A stretch of DNA of 64,000 nucleotides from BJHL01 sp040378885 (GCA_046316615.1 JBKDAN010000040.1:1-64000); one strand, 5' to 3'; counted from the stretch's first letter, positions 43,595-52,528 are shown. Made by a program: numbers and translations. The notes: a model not told the origin generated them from the letters alone.

Positions 43595-44068
43595 TTGGAC
43601 CGAAAAGACATCAAGCAGCTCTTCCGCAGTATCGCGCAAAGTCACGGATTCAAGTGCCGGACCTCGCGTTACTCGTGGGTCGTTGGACAGTGGCACGCGG
43701 AGTGTTGGCTTTACAACAGCCAATGGGACAGTGGCATGTACATCGACGTGGGCATCCGGCCTCTGGAAAATAGCCATGAGTCACTCGAAGACATGAAGAG
43801 CATGCAGTATCGTGTGGTTGACTACGACTGCCCACATCACGACATGCTCCGGACACTTGAATCACAATCTGAGACTCTCTCGGCCAGCGACGCGACCATG
43901 GTTGCGGATTGGACTATGTCGCACATCAAGTCAGAGTGGCCGTCGCTCGAAGTAATCGCCACGAAAGCACTCGATATAGCGCTTCACCAGCGAATTGGTG
44001 CGTTGGTATCGGGTGGTATGCAGAGGTGGGCAACCGCGTATCTCGAATCACTGCCGAAGACTTCGTAA
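43595..44068 (+). CDS. hypothetical protein, 157 residues
   Basis: A TTG start with GGGAGG 6 nt upstream, and TACAAT at 43556-43561 as a possible -10. The protein is soluble: MDRKDIKQLFRSIAQSHGF, then an aromatic-rich strand region (WVVGQWHAECWLYNSQWDSG) and a helical C-terminus. The opening resembles DUF4304-like proteins only weakly; I would not name it. It is divergent from dnaK, and part of the dnaK promoter region lies between them. Confidence 0.6.
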   Translation: MDRKDIKQLFRSIAQSHGFKCRTSRYSWVVGQWHAECWLYNSQWDSGMYIDVGIRPLENSHESLEDMKSMQYRVVDYDCPHHDMLRTLESQSETLSASDATMVADWTMSHIKSEWPSLEVIATKALDIALHQRIGALVSGGMQRWATAYLESLPKTS

Positions 44069-44185
44069 CCCGTTGACCTCACATCGCGATTCCTCCCACC
44101 CTCGAAGTCCACGAGGGTGGCGTTGCTGCCTCGCGCAATGGATGCCTCATTCTTCAAATGAAAACTAGCTTCGGCAACCCAGCCT

Positions 44186-44758
44186 TCACACCAACACCAC
44201 TCCCCGCCACCCCCGCACCGCGTAATACGACTCCGCCCCGTTGTGATACGTGAACACCCGGCCGTACCGCCGATCGCCAAACAGCGCACCGCCGCGCTCT
44301 CGCACATCCGTCGGTGTCGCCAACCAGCTTGACGTCTTGAGATCAAACTCGCCCACTGACTGCACGTGCGCGTACTCCGCTTCCGTCAGCAGCCGCACCG
44401 CGAACTCGCCAGCGCGCATGTCCGCTGCCATGCCCATAGCGCTGCCGCGCGGCTTGGCCTCTTTGCGAGCCTTCCACGCAGCGTCATCAAAGCACAAACT
44501 GCGTCGCGACTGCTCCCCCGCGCCCGCCGGGCTCTCCGCCGAGCAATCACAAAACGCAATCACGCCCCTCGCCGCGCTCGGCCACTTCGCGACCACATCC
44601 GGCTCCCCACCACTGGCCTCCATAGCGGCGATCACTTTCATGGCGTGTGGTTGAGCCTCCAGCTTCGCTTTGACGTTCGACCACTTCACGCCCATGTGCC
44701 GCTGCGGATGAGCACCAAACCTCTTCTCCAAGATAACGAGCAAAGCTGAGGCCTTCAT
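44186..44758 (-). CDS. DUF4256-family protein
   Basis: 190 residues, cytosolic. It matches the DUF4256 pattern as I know it: LEKRFGAHPQRHMGVKW at the start, MEASGGEPDVV, FCDCSAESPAG, RRSLCFDDAAW, FDLKTSSWLATPTDVRERG, GGALFGDRRYGRVFTYHNGA and SYYAVRGWRG near the end. The function of the family is unknown; the conserved Cys/Asp/His residues suggest an enzyme. The start is 22 nt after the stop of the methyltransferase gene on the same strand, so they may be cotranscribed. Confidence 0.85.
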   Translation of the reverse strand: MKASALLVILEKRFGAHPQRHMGVKWSNVKAKLEAQPHAMKVIAAMEASGGEPDVVAKWPSAARGVIAFCDCSAESPAGAGEQSRRSLCFDDAAWKARKEAKPRGSAMGMAADMRAGEFAVRLLTEAEYAHVQSVGEFDLKTSSWLATPTDVRERGGALFGDRRYGRVFTYHNGAESYYAVRGWRGVVLV

Positions 44759-44779
44759 GATCTCAACGTACGCGCGACG

Positions 44780-45595
44780 TTACCGCCCCACCACCAGCAC
44801 GATCCAGTCATCTCGCAGTTCGTCTGCGGATGCCACGGGCGCGGGGGACTGACCCGGGGCGATGTTGAGATCCTTGTAAAGGGTCACCTCGCTGAAGCCC
44901 GCTTCGTGCATTGCCTCGGTCAGTTCCACCAGCGACCACAGACGCCATTCGTAGACAAACGCTCGCGGCATCTCGGCGATGACGTCGCCGTCGAGCACGA
45001 CACGAAAGCTGATGCTGTTGCGGACTCGCGCAGTTCGCGGGTCCGCTTCTTCGTGCCGCCACACGTAGTGAATCATCTCGCGTCCGCGTGCGGGATGCTT
45101 GCGCTCCAGCACACCGAGGCGATACGCACTGGGGCCGCCATACAGATCACACGCGAAGATGCCACCGCCGAAGCCTGCGTTCCCCGCATCAAGCCGGCGC
45201 TTGCTTGCGCGCAGATACTGCACCAAGGCCGCGCGCGTCTGGATGTACCCCATCGAGAAGTTGCCCACGAAAATCACGTCCGCCCCGCGAACGTCGTCGG
45301 CAGCAACGCAGTCAGCCTGCACCACGTCCAGTCCAGTCACCTGCTGCACGCTCGCGCTCTGCCGTGCCCGCGCAAGGGCCTCGCCATCCAAGTCCACCAC
45401 CATGGCGCGAGCGTGCTCGCCGCGCGACTTCGCCTCAGCCAGCCACCGCAGGCTGACGGAGCCGGTGCCCGCGAAGTCTTCGCGCAGCACCGTGGGTTCT
45501 CCGCCATGCGCGCCGCGCAGTAACGCCACCACATGCCGCGGGCTCTGGACGCACAGCTCATAACAGTCGTGGCGGTCAATCATGTCCAGAATCAT
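44780..45595 (-). CDS. class I SAM-dependent methyltransferase
   Basis: 271 residues. Motif I is LREDFAGTGSVSLRWL and motif II is AMVVDLDGEAL. A conserved N-terminal DRHDCYELCVQSP precedes them and a beta-rich insertion is placed before the C-terminal strands (RVVLDGDVIAEMPRAFVYEW). The substrate is unknown. An in-frame ATG four codons later (45583) is an equally good start. It is divergent from the diguanylate cyclase gene. Confidence 0.82.
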   Translation of the reverse strand: MILDMIDRHDCYELCVQSPRHVVALLRGAHGGEPTVLREDFAGTGSVSLRWLAEAKSRGEHARAMVVDLDGEALARARQSASVQQVTGLDVVQADCVAADDVRGADVIFVGNFSMGYIQTRAALVQYLRASKRRLDAGNAGFGGGIFACDLYGGPSAYRLGVLERKHPARGREMIHYVWRHEEADPRTARVRNSISFRVVLDGDVIAEMPRAFVYEWRLWSLVELTEAMHEAGFSEVTLYKDLNIAPGQSPAPVASADELRDDWIVLVVGR

Positions 45596-45785
45596 TGGCT
45601 TTATCGGTACGCCGCGAGAACAGGGGGAGCCCGTGCATCCCCAGCAAATGGACCCTTCTACCCATCATTCGTGGAGCTTCACAAGCGAGTACCCCCACGA
45701 GCGTGTCGATCTCATCCACCGCGGCGTCCCTCGTTTCGCACACCGCACATGCAGTCTCTCGTTTCAGCATCGCAAGGAGTGCGTT

Positions 45786-47117
45786 GTGCACGCTGTCGAT
45801 ACAACTATTCCCGTCTCCATTGAAGCGTTTGCCGCCGCGCGCTTCGCGGAACTCTTCCGCGCATTGCCTGTCGCCTGCATCGCGTTTGACGCCGATGGCC
45901 AGATCTTTGAATGGAACGACGCGGCCGCTCGCTCCACTGGCCGCCGCGCTGATCAGGCCCTTGCCTGCGACGTGCGCGAACTGCTTCAGACCGATGAGCG
46001 ATTCGACAACGTCTTCCAGCGCGCCCTTGGCGGCGAGGCTGTCCTCGATCAATCCCTCGACATCGCCCTCGCGACTGGCGTTTCCGCGTGCCTGGTCAGC
46101 ATGGTGCCGGTCCGATCAAGCGGCGTCATCACCGGCGTGCTCTGTGCAATCGTCGATGTCAGCCGTGAGCGCAATCTCGCTTCCATGCTGCAGGAAAAGC
46201 TCGAAGATCTCGATCGGGCCAGCGCGGAACTCGAGCGTGTCAGCTCCATCGACGCGCTGACCGGCCTTGCCAATACACGCCGCTTCCGCGAGTGCCTTGC
46301 GACCGCCGCCGCACAGGAACGTCTGAGTGGCGAGCTCTCACTCATCATGCTCGATGTTGATCACTTCAAGAGCTTCAACGACGAACATGGCCACCAAGCC
46401 GGCGACGAAGTCCTCGCCATCGTGGGTGAAGTGATGCGAGAACTCGGCCGCCCGGGCGATCTCCCCGCCCGTTACGGCGGCGAAGAGTTTGCAGTGATCT
46501 TGCCCGCAACAACCGAAGCGCAAGCTGCCGAAGTCGCGGATAGCCTGCGCGCCGCCCTCGAAGCCTGGCCCTGCAGCTATCGCACGATTACCGCCAGCTT
46601 CGGCGTCAGCACCCTCGCGCTCGATGCCACGCCCAGTGAACTCATCGCCGCCGCAGACGCGGCTCTGTACGCGAGTAAGCGTGCCGGCCGGAATCGCGTC
46701 ACCAGAGCATCATCACTCACGCAGACCAACAAGCCATTCGACAGCTCAGCGTGGCTCGCTCGTCGCGAAACATCGCTGCACGGCGCGCTCATGAACCCTG
46801 CACGAGTACGCACACAAATCGCGCTCGCAACGCACTTTGCCTGGAAGAATCAGGCTCGCACAGCCCTCGCTGCGTCCAGACCCCTGCCCGCCGTCGCAGA
46901 CGACACATGGAATCAGTGGCTTTCCACCGAGCTCGCAGGCGATGCCTCGCCGGCCCTCGCCGCGGCACTGAGCCAAGCGCTGCGGGCCGCTGCGCAGTGT
47001 GCGGCGGCTGCGCAGCCTCACACCTCACTCGAGCTCTTTGAGGGCTGCTGCCGCCGCATTGAGGTCTTGCTATACGCGTGGGAAACGCCGACGGCCCAAG
47101 TCAATACCGATCGCTAA
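45786..47117 (+). CDS. PAS-GGDEF diguanylate cyclase
   Basis: 443 residues. A PAS-like sensor (about 10-125, LPVACIAFDADGQIFEWNDA) is joined by a coiled coil (ERNLASMLQEKLEDLDRASA) to a GGDEF domain (about 150-310). The active site is RYGGEEFAVILP, and an RxxD inhibitory site (RPGD) lies five residues before it, so it should make c-di-GMP and be product-inhibited. About 120 further residues are helical and unassigned. GTG at 45786 is fixed by AAGGAG 6 nt upstream. A PilZ receptor is encoded 5 kb away. Confidence 0.93.
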   Translation: MHAVDTTIPVSIEAFAAARFAELFRALPVACIAFDADGQIFEWNDAAARSTGRRADQALACDVRELLQTDERFDNVFQRALGGEAVLDQSLDIALATGVSACLVSMVPVRSSGVITGVLCAIVDVSRERNLASMLQEKLEDLDRASAELERVSSIDALTGLANTRRFRECLATAAAQERLSGELSLIMLDVDHFKSFNDEHGHQAGDEVLAIVGEVMRELGRPGDLPARYGGEEFAVILPATTEAQAAEVADSLRAALEAWPCSYRTITASFGVSTLALDATPSELIAAADAALYASKRAGRNRVTRASSLTQTNKPFDSSAWLARRETSLHGALMNPARVRTQIALATHFAWKNQARTALAASRPLPAVADDTWNQWLSTELAGDASPALAAALSQALRAAAQCAAAAQPHTSLELFEGCCRRIEVLLYAWETPTAQVNTDR

Positions 47118-47287
47118 CCAAACATTGGCCCAAGCCCGCTCGATCGGACGATTTTGAAGCGACGGAAGTTCCGGAAACACAAAACTAAGTGCTTTCGTTC
47201 CAGTCACTAAAGCCGAAAAACACCTCCCAGACAGAAAAACTCTGCCACTTTGCTGGCATCTCCGAAATTCTGTGGCATATTCACAGA

Positions 47288-47342
47288 GTCTTGTCTCTCT
47301 CTCCTCCTAATACTCGGCTGCGGGCGGAAATTCGCAGTCGGG
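47288..47342 (+). ncRNA. structured RNA element, copy 1 (pyrimidine leader plus hairpin)
   Basis: A 22-nt leader (47288-47309) rich in UC and ending CUCCUCCUA, complementary to a Shine-Dalgarno, is followed after 3 nt by a 10-bp stem. The arms are CTCGGCTGCG (47313-47322) and CGCAGTCGGG (47333-47342), with two G-U pairs, and the 10-nt loop is GGCGGAAATT. Only GGTTTGA follows, so termination here would be weak. The leader is identical to that of copy 2, exactly 108 nt downstream. Confidence 0.65.
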
Positions 47343-47395
47343 TTTGATGAACAACGCGGAGCCCGTTTCGTACGGAGCATCGCGAGTTCGACGGT

Positions 47396-47459
47396 GTCTT
47401 GTCTCTCTCTCCTCCTATGACTCAGCCACGGGCGGAAACGCGTGGCTGAGCCTTTTTTT
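47396..47459 (+). ncRNA. structured RNA element, copy 2, ending in a rho-independent terminator
   Basis: The same 22-nt leader (47396-47417), a 3-nt spacer and a perfect 10-bp stem CTCAGCCACG (47421-47430) / CGTGGCTGAG (47441-47450). The loop GGCGGAAACG shares its first eight bases with copy 1, and CC and seven T's follow the stem. Stem differences from copy 1 keep pairing (U-A to C-G, G-C to A-U). A single transcript from 47288 to about 47459 would carry both copies. Confidence 0.7.
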
Positions 47460-47659
47460 AGACCTTTCGAATCGGCGCTCCGCCCTTCGCACACGTCCTG
47501 GTGCCTCGCCCGCACAATCGGGCCAAGCCGCCCAAGCCCGCGTAACCGCAGAGGCGCATCACCTTTCCTACGCGCGTCAATCGTCACCACTTCGCGACCA
47601 TGTTGCGTTCTTGCAACATGCGCCCGTCTTTCCGCGGTGTCTCGTCCGAAGATGCTGGT

Positions 47660-48526
47660 ATGACCGCTCATCAGCCAGACTTCTTCCCTGAGCAAGACCC
47701 GCTGCCCTTTGCGCCGCGTGGCGCGGGCGACGACAACTCGCCGCGTGCTTCGTACACAGGCGTCGACCGCTTAGGCACGCTCATGCAAGACCTGCACCGC
47801 CTTCTCGATCAGTCCATCGAGCACGTGGACAAAGCCAAGACCACGCTCAGCAGCGACAGCGTCGTGACCGCGGCTGCCGCCGCCGTGGTAGAACGCCACC
47901 TCGCCAGCGCTGCTGATGATCTCGAACGCATGGCCGAGCTTGTGCACGCCGCCATGCAAGGCAAAGCAACCCCGCTGGGTTCTACCAACCTCTCCCGCGC
48001 TCGCCCCGTCACCTTGGGCGAAGCCCTGACCCACGCTATTGATGTCTGCAAGCCGCTGGCCGCCAAGCATGGTGTCACCTGCAACGTCAGCGTCGCCCCC
48101 TCACTCAACAGCCTGCCCAGCGGCGCGATGTACACCGTCGCCCTGAACGCCATCCAGAACGCCATCGAGTCCGTCGCCCGCACCAACACGCCGGGCACCG
48201 TTGACATCGAGCTGCGTCCCGACGTCGCCCCGCGCGAAGCCTACGGCCGTGACGGCCGCGTCTGGTGCGTTCTTGACGTGCGCGACACCGGCGCGGGCCT
48301 GCCCAAGAACGTTGATCCCAAGCGAGTCTTTGATCTGGGCTTCTCCACCAAGCCCAATGGCGCTGGCGTGGGCCTGGGCGTCGCACGCAGCGTCGTCCAA
48401 GGCATGGGCGGCACCATCGAACTCACGCCCCGAGCTCAGCAGCATCCGGGCGAAGTCGGCTGCCTCTTCCGCGTCCGCTTCCCCTGCGTCACGCTCAACA
48501 CCTCGCAGTATCGCCACACGGCTTGA
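47660..48526 (+). CDS. atypical histidine kinase (HATPase domain, no canonical H-box)
   Basis: 288 residues, soluble, no sensor or membrane domain. The C-terminal half is a GHKL ATPase: N-box LNAIQNAIESV, G1 DVRDTGAGLP, F-box FDLGFSTK, G2 GAGVGLGVARSVV. The N-terminal helical part (about 35-115) has histidines (DLHRLLDQ, ERHLASAADD) but no H-E-x-x-N/T-P motif. The gene end overlaps the next gene, a sigma-54 activator, so they form a two-component pair. It may work as an NtrB-like phosphatase or a non-phosphorylating partner (inference). The start MTAHQPDFF has no strong ribosome binding site. Confidence 0.75.
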   Translation: MTAHQPDFFPEQDPLPFAPRGAGDDNSPRASYTGVDRLGTLMQDLHRLLDQSIEHVDKAKTTLSSDSVVTAAAAAVVERHLASAADDLERMAELVHAAMQGKATPLGSTNLSRARPVTLGEALTHAIDVCKPLAAKHGVTCNVSVAPSLNSLPSGAMYTVALNAIQNAIESVARTNTPGTVDIELRPDVAPREAYGRDGRVWCVLDVRDTGAGLPKNVDPKRVFDLGFSTKPNGAGVGLGVARSVVQGMGGTIELTPRAQQHPGEVGCLFRVRFPCVTLNTSQYRHTA

Positions 48527-50022
48527 AAGTGAGGCAAGCCTTGCCCCTCGCCCCCACCTCAACCGCCGCCAGCCCAACCGCCACGTCAAAGCTGCTCATC
48601 GTCGACGCCGACGTTCCTGCCGCGCAGTCGCTCGCGAGCTTCTTCATCGCTGATGGCCATCAGGTTCTACTTGCTGCCAGTGCTGCTGAAGCGCTCGACA
48701 CGCTTGGAGCGCAGGCCAACACCATCGACTGCGTCCTCACCGAACTCTCACTGCCCGACATGCCCGGGCAGGAGTTTCTGCGCGCCCTTGGCAAGCAGCA
48801 CCGTTCCACAGCCGTCATCGTCACGACCGCGTACGGCAGCGTCGAGTCCGCAGTCGAAAGCCTGCGTGCTGGTGCGTGCGACTACCTCGTCAAGCCCTAC
48901 GTCGATGGCGAACTGCGCCAAGCTCTCGATCGCGCGTTGCGCGAGCGGGCCCTGCGCAGCGAGAACGTCGCCCTGCGCGGTCGCCTCGAACGCAAGCACA
49001 ACCTTGACAACATCGCGGGCAGCGACGCTCGCATGCAAAAGGTCTTTGAGCTTGTCCGCGCCGTCGCGCCAAGCCGAACCACCGTCCTCATGACCGGCGA
49101 AAGCGGCACCGGCAAGAGCCTCATCGCTCATGCCATTCACCAGCACAGCCCGCGCAGCGCCAAGCCCTTCGTTGAGATCAGTTGCGGCAGTATTCCCGAA
49201 ACGCTGCTCGAAAGCGAACTCTTCGGCCACGTGAAGGGCGCATTCACCGGCGCACATGCCGACAAGGTGGGCCGCTTCCTTGCGGCAAACGGCGGGACGA
49301 TCTTCCTCGACGAAATCAACTCCGCCAGCCCGGGCATGCAGCTCAAGCTGCTCCGCGTGCTGCAGGAACGCCGCTTCGAGCCCGTCGGCTCCTCCACCAC
49401 CATCGAGGTCGACGTCCGCGTCATTCTCGCGACCAACCAGCCTCTCGAGAAGCTCGTGCACTCCGGCGTCTTCCGCCAGGACTTGTACTACCGCATCAAC
49501 GTTGTCAACATCACGCTGCCGCCGCTGCGAGATCGCATCAGCGATATTCCAGAGATGGCGCGGTTCTTCCTCGCCAAGCACGCTGCGGAACTCAACCGGC
49601 AGATCGTTGACTTTGAGGCTGACGCTCTGGCTGCACTGCAGCGTTACGCGTTCCCGGGCAACGTGCGCGAGCTGCAGAACATTGTGGAACGAGCCGCGGT
49701 GCTTACGCGAGGGCAAGTCATCAGTCTTGAAGACCTGCCCGAGCACGTGCTTGCAACGCCGGAGCGGACTGTCAGCCGCCCGCTTGCACTGGCTGATCCC
49801 GCAAGCGACGACGCACCATGGACGCCTCAGACGCTGGAAGACGCGCTGCGCGAACCCGAGCGCCGCATCATCCGCAAGGCGCTGGCCGCCAACAACTGGA
49901 ACCGCCAGAAGACCAGCGAGCAACTGGGCATCAATCGCACGACCCTTTACAAGAAGATGAAGGCTTTGGGCATGCTCGACGATCCCAACGAGGGTGAGCA
50001 TCAGCCGCGTCTGGCGAGTTGA
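48523..50022 (+). CDS. NtrC-type sigma-54 activator with Glu in the phosphoacceptor position
   Basis: 499 residues. Receiver domain (about 22-135) with acidic residues in LLIVDADVP, Thr101/102 and Lys124 (LVKPY). At the phosphoacceptor position it reads CVLTELSLPDMPG, with Glu74 instead of Asp. AAA+ domain: Walker A GESGTGKS (192-199), sigma-54-contacting GAFTGA (239-244), Walker B TIFLDEI (259-265). A Fis-type helix-turn-helix lies at the C-terminus (NWNRQKTSEQLGINRTTLYK). Glu can mimic phospho-Asp, so it may be constitutively active. The TTG start overlaps the kinase stop; GTG (48529) and TTG (48541) are alternatives. Confidence 0.92.
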   Translation: MKVRQALPLAPTSTAASPTATSKLLIVDADVPAAQSLASFFIADGHQVLLAASAAEALDTLGAQANTIDCVLTELSLPDMPGQEFLRALGKQHRSTAVIVTTAYGSVESAVESLRAGACDYLVKPYVDGELRQALDRALRERALRSENVALRGRLERKHNLDNIAGSDARMQKVFELVRAVAPSRTTVLMTGESGTGKSLIAHAIHQHSPRSAKPFVEISCGSIPETLLESELFGHVKGAFTGAHADKVGRFLAANGGTIFLDEINSASPGMQLKLLRVLQERRFEPVGSSTTIEVDVRVILATNQPLEKLVHSGVFRQDLYYRINVVNITLPPLRDRISDIPEMARFFLAKHAAELNRQIVDFEADALAALQRYAFPGNVRELQNIVERAAVLTRGQVISLEDLPEHVLATPERTVSRPLALADPASDDAPWTPQTLEDALREPERRIIRKALAANNWNRQKTSEQLGINRTTLYKKMKALGMLDDPNEGEHQPRLAS

Positions 50023-50026
50023 TCTG

Positions 50027-52528
50027 TCACTTAGGCGATTCCAACGGCACGCTTTCCTCATAAGGCTCTCGTGAGCCTTCGATGACAGCGGTCACAAGCC
50101 TCAGATGCGCACTGCGCACCGGGAAACTCTCGACGCATGACAGAGCCTCGAACGCTTCGGGTATCTCCATGCGCTGTGCATAGGTCAGCGCGAGCAGGCC
50201 CATCGTCACATCTCGCACATGCTGCGAGCGTCCCGGGTGCGTGAACGCCCGCACGCGCAGATCTTCCGCCACGGTGAGGGCCTCATCGCACATGCCCGAC
50301 CAAATCAGCGAATGCGCGAACAAGTTGAGTCGCACTTCATACTCAAACGACAACTCACCATACGAGCGTCGCACCGACTCCAGCGATCTGCGCAATCGTG
50401 GAATCGCCTCGCCGTACAGCCGCCGCCGAATCAGCCCTTCGGCCACGCCGTCTGACACGAGCACCGTGTACGAATGGTCACGACCGAAGAACTGGGCACA
50501 CTGCGCGTCAATCTCCATGTATATCGCAAATGCTTCGTCGCTCCGCTGGCGCTGTGCGAGGGCCTGACCCAAATTGACCTTCGCCGCAATGGTGCGAATG
50601 CTGTCCTTCCCGCTGACCTCCTCTGTCAGTCGCACACTTTCGCGAGACCACTCGATCATCCGTGGCTCCGTGGGCAGTCTCGCCGAGACGATAACCAGCG
50701 ACTGCAACGCCTGCAGCGTCTGCGTGTGCTTCTCGCCAAGCACGCGCTGGTGACGGCGCCAGCTCCGCTCCGCGACCTCTATCGCCTCTTTGATCCGCAG
50801 GACGCTCGATTCGACAATCGAGAGGGCCAACACCGTTTCAGCCTGCATCGTCACAGGATGATCCGCCCCCAGAGCGCGTAACGCATCTTCGTAAGCGGCC
50901 CGCGCATACGGCTCATCCACGCGCTCGCGACCTGCCCGCGCCAGCCCCATCGCCAGCTCCATACGAGCACGTAGCGCTCGCTCACTCTGCGCTCCCAGTC
51001 GCTGCACGAACTCGCGTTCGGCGATCCGCTGATGATGCAAAGCGTTGTCAAACTGCGCCAGCGCGTTGTACGTGCTGCCCAGCAGCGTGTGGGTTTCCGC
51101 CCGTACCAATGGGTCGATATCTTCGCTGGTCTCAAGCTGATCCGCCGATGCATCAAGCATCTCTCGCACCGTCAGCTCGCGCCCCAACGCCACTTCAGGC
51201 GTCCCCGCCGCGATCATCCGCTTGAGAACCTCCGCCGTCTGTTCCGCTCGCTGCGCCTGCAGCGTCGCTCGCTGGGCCGCCTGGGTCGCACGCACCGCTT
51301 GCCACCCCACCAGCGCAGTCGCAGCCACCATGGTCACTGCCACTGCGCCCGCTGCCGCCACGAGCACCTTGTTCCGCGCCGCAAACTTCCGCAACTGATA
51401 CACCGTCGTCTGAGGCCGTGCCTGCACCGGCTGTCCGCTCAAGTACCGCCGCACATCATCAGCCAGTTCCGCCGCGCTCTGATACCGCTTTTCAACCGTC
51501 TTCTCCAGCGCCTTGCCGACGATCGCCTCGATATCTCCCCGCAAGTCACGCCGCACCCGCCCCAGCGGTGTCGCTTCTTTGTTCTTGACAGCCTCAATCG
51601 CTTCCAGCAGGCTCATCGTCGGCAGTTCAATCGCGGGTTTGCCTGCCAGCAGTTCGTACAGCATCGCCCCCAGTGCGTACACATCGCTGCGCACATCCAC
51701 CAGCCGCTGGTCACCGGACAACTGCTCGGGGCTCATATAGCCCAGCGTGCCGATCACCTGTCCAGCCCCTGTTGCCAGCGTCGCACTGGGAGATGCCTCC
51801 GTCGCTGTCAATCTCGCAACGCCAAAATCCAGGATCTTCGGCTCGCCCCGCTCGTTGACCAGAATGTTGCTGGGCTTGAGGTCGCGATGAATCACGCCAC
51901 GCTTGTGCGCATGGTCCACGCCATCCGCGATCTTCGCCACAAGCTCCAATATCTCTCGCGCCGACGCTTTGCGTTCACGCACCCACTTGTGCAGCGCGAT
52001 CCCTTCTGCGAGTTCCATCGCCAGAAAGCTGCGCATCCGACCCTCAACGTCCGCCGCGCCGGCCTCCAGCACTTGTGCAATTGCCGGATGCTGCAGCATG
52101 CCCAGCGCCTGCGCCTCATGCCGAAAGCGCCGCATCATCGAAGGCGTCGCGACATCGCTCCGCACAAGTTTGATCGCCACTCGCCGCTGCGGAAACCGCT
52201 GCTGCGCCTCGTACACCACACCCATGCCCCCGCGCCCGATCTCACGAATCACTTCATACTGCCCGATGCTTCCGGGCGCTGCAGGTTCCTCATCCGCCAT
52301 CTCCGCGAAAACACCCGCAACGTCACGAACCCCTCCATCCAGCAGCCCCGTGTCATCGTTGTACGCCAGCAGACTTTCCAGTTCCGTCGCGATGCTCTCA
52401 TGCTCTGCGCGTGCTTCGTCCAGCACACGCCGGCGACCCGCTGCATCCACAGCGACAGCCCGCTCAAAGTACGCCCGCACGCGAGATTCACGCGAAGTGG
52501 TATCCACGCAGCCTTTCCATGAGCTCAC
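50027..52528 (-). CDS. Ser/Thr protein kinase with transmembrane helix and helical-repeat C-terminus
   Basis: 833 residues. An N-terminal helical segment (1-85) precedes the kinase domain (about 90-360): GRGGMGVVYEA loop, Lys120 in VAIKLV, HRDLKPSN (214-221), then DFG. A transmembrane helix (about 394-415) and a long helical region resembling tetratricopeptide repeats follow, probably extracytoplasmic. All catalytic motifs are intact. The GTG start overlaps the stop of the ECF sigma factor gene (GTGA), so the two are translationally coupled; such pairs are common in planctomycetes, and the kinase may phosphorylate or be controlled by that sigma factor. It is convergent with the sigma-54 activator, only 4 bp apart. 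Confidence 0.93.
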   Translation of the reverse strand: MSSWKGCVDTTSRESRVRAYFERAVAVDAAGRRRVLDEARAEHESIATELESLLAYNDDTGLLDGGVRDVAGVFAEMADEEPAAPGSIGQYEVIREIGRGGMGVVYEAQQRFPQRRVAIKLVRSDVATPSMMRRFRHEAQALGMLQHPAIAQVLEAGAADVEGRMRSFLAMELAEGIALHKWVRERKASAREILELVAKIADGVDHAHKRGVIHRDLKPSNILVNERGEPKILDFGVARLTATEASPSATLATGAGQVIGTLGYMSPEQLSGDQRLVDVRSDVYALGAMLYELLAGKPAIELPTMSLLEAIEAVKNKEATPLGRVRRDLRGDIEAIVGKALEKTVEKRYQSAAELADDVRRYLSGQPVQARPQTTVYQLRKFAARNKVLVAAAGAVAVTMVAATALVGWQAVRATQAAQRATLQAQRAEQTAEVLKRMIAAGTPEVALGRELTVREMLDASADQLETSEDIDPLVRAETHTLLGSTYNALAQFDNALHHQRIAEREFVQRLGAQSERALRARMELAMGLARAGRERVDEPYARAAYEDALRALGADHPVTMQAETVLALSIVESSVLRIKEAIEVAERSWRRHQRVLGEKHTQTLQALQSLVIVSARLPTEPRMIEWSRESVRLTEEVSGKDSIRTIAAKVNLGQALAQRQRSDEAFAIYMEIDAQCAQFFGRDHSYTVLVSDGVAEGLIRRRLYGEAIPRLRRSLESVRRSYGELSFEYEVRLNLFAHSLIWSGMCDEALTVAEDLRVRAFTHPGRSQHVRDVTMGLLALTYAQRMEIPEAFEALSCVESFPVRSAHLRLVTAVIEGSREPYEESVPLESPK

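Larger units (their letters stand above)
47118..47659. other. non-coding region holding the tandem structured RNA
   Basis: About 540 bp between the diguanylate cyclase and the histidine kinase genes. It contains the two RNA elements described separately, and a CATATT hexamer at 47276-47281 that would place a transcription start at 47288, exactly where the first element begins. Nothing else is supportable; a minus-strand frame across it only mirrors the repeat. Confidence 0.6.

Noticed and set aside
47288..47459. Known riboswitch (for example a c-di-GMP aptamer) as explanation for the tandem element
   Set aside because: The diguanylate cyclase next door made this attractive, but each copy is a single 10-bp hairpin with a pyrimidine leader, too small and simple for the known c-di-GMP aptamers.
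47207..47695. Minus-strand frame with a repeated RRRERQD phrase
   Set aside because: The apparent protein repeat is the reverse complement of the duplicated RNA element; the rest is low-quality sequence.
51032..52522. 496-residue plus-strand frame opposite the Ser/Thr kinase
   Set aside because: Arg/His/Pro-rich shadow of an intact kinase gene.
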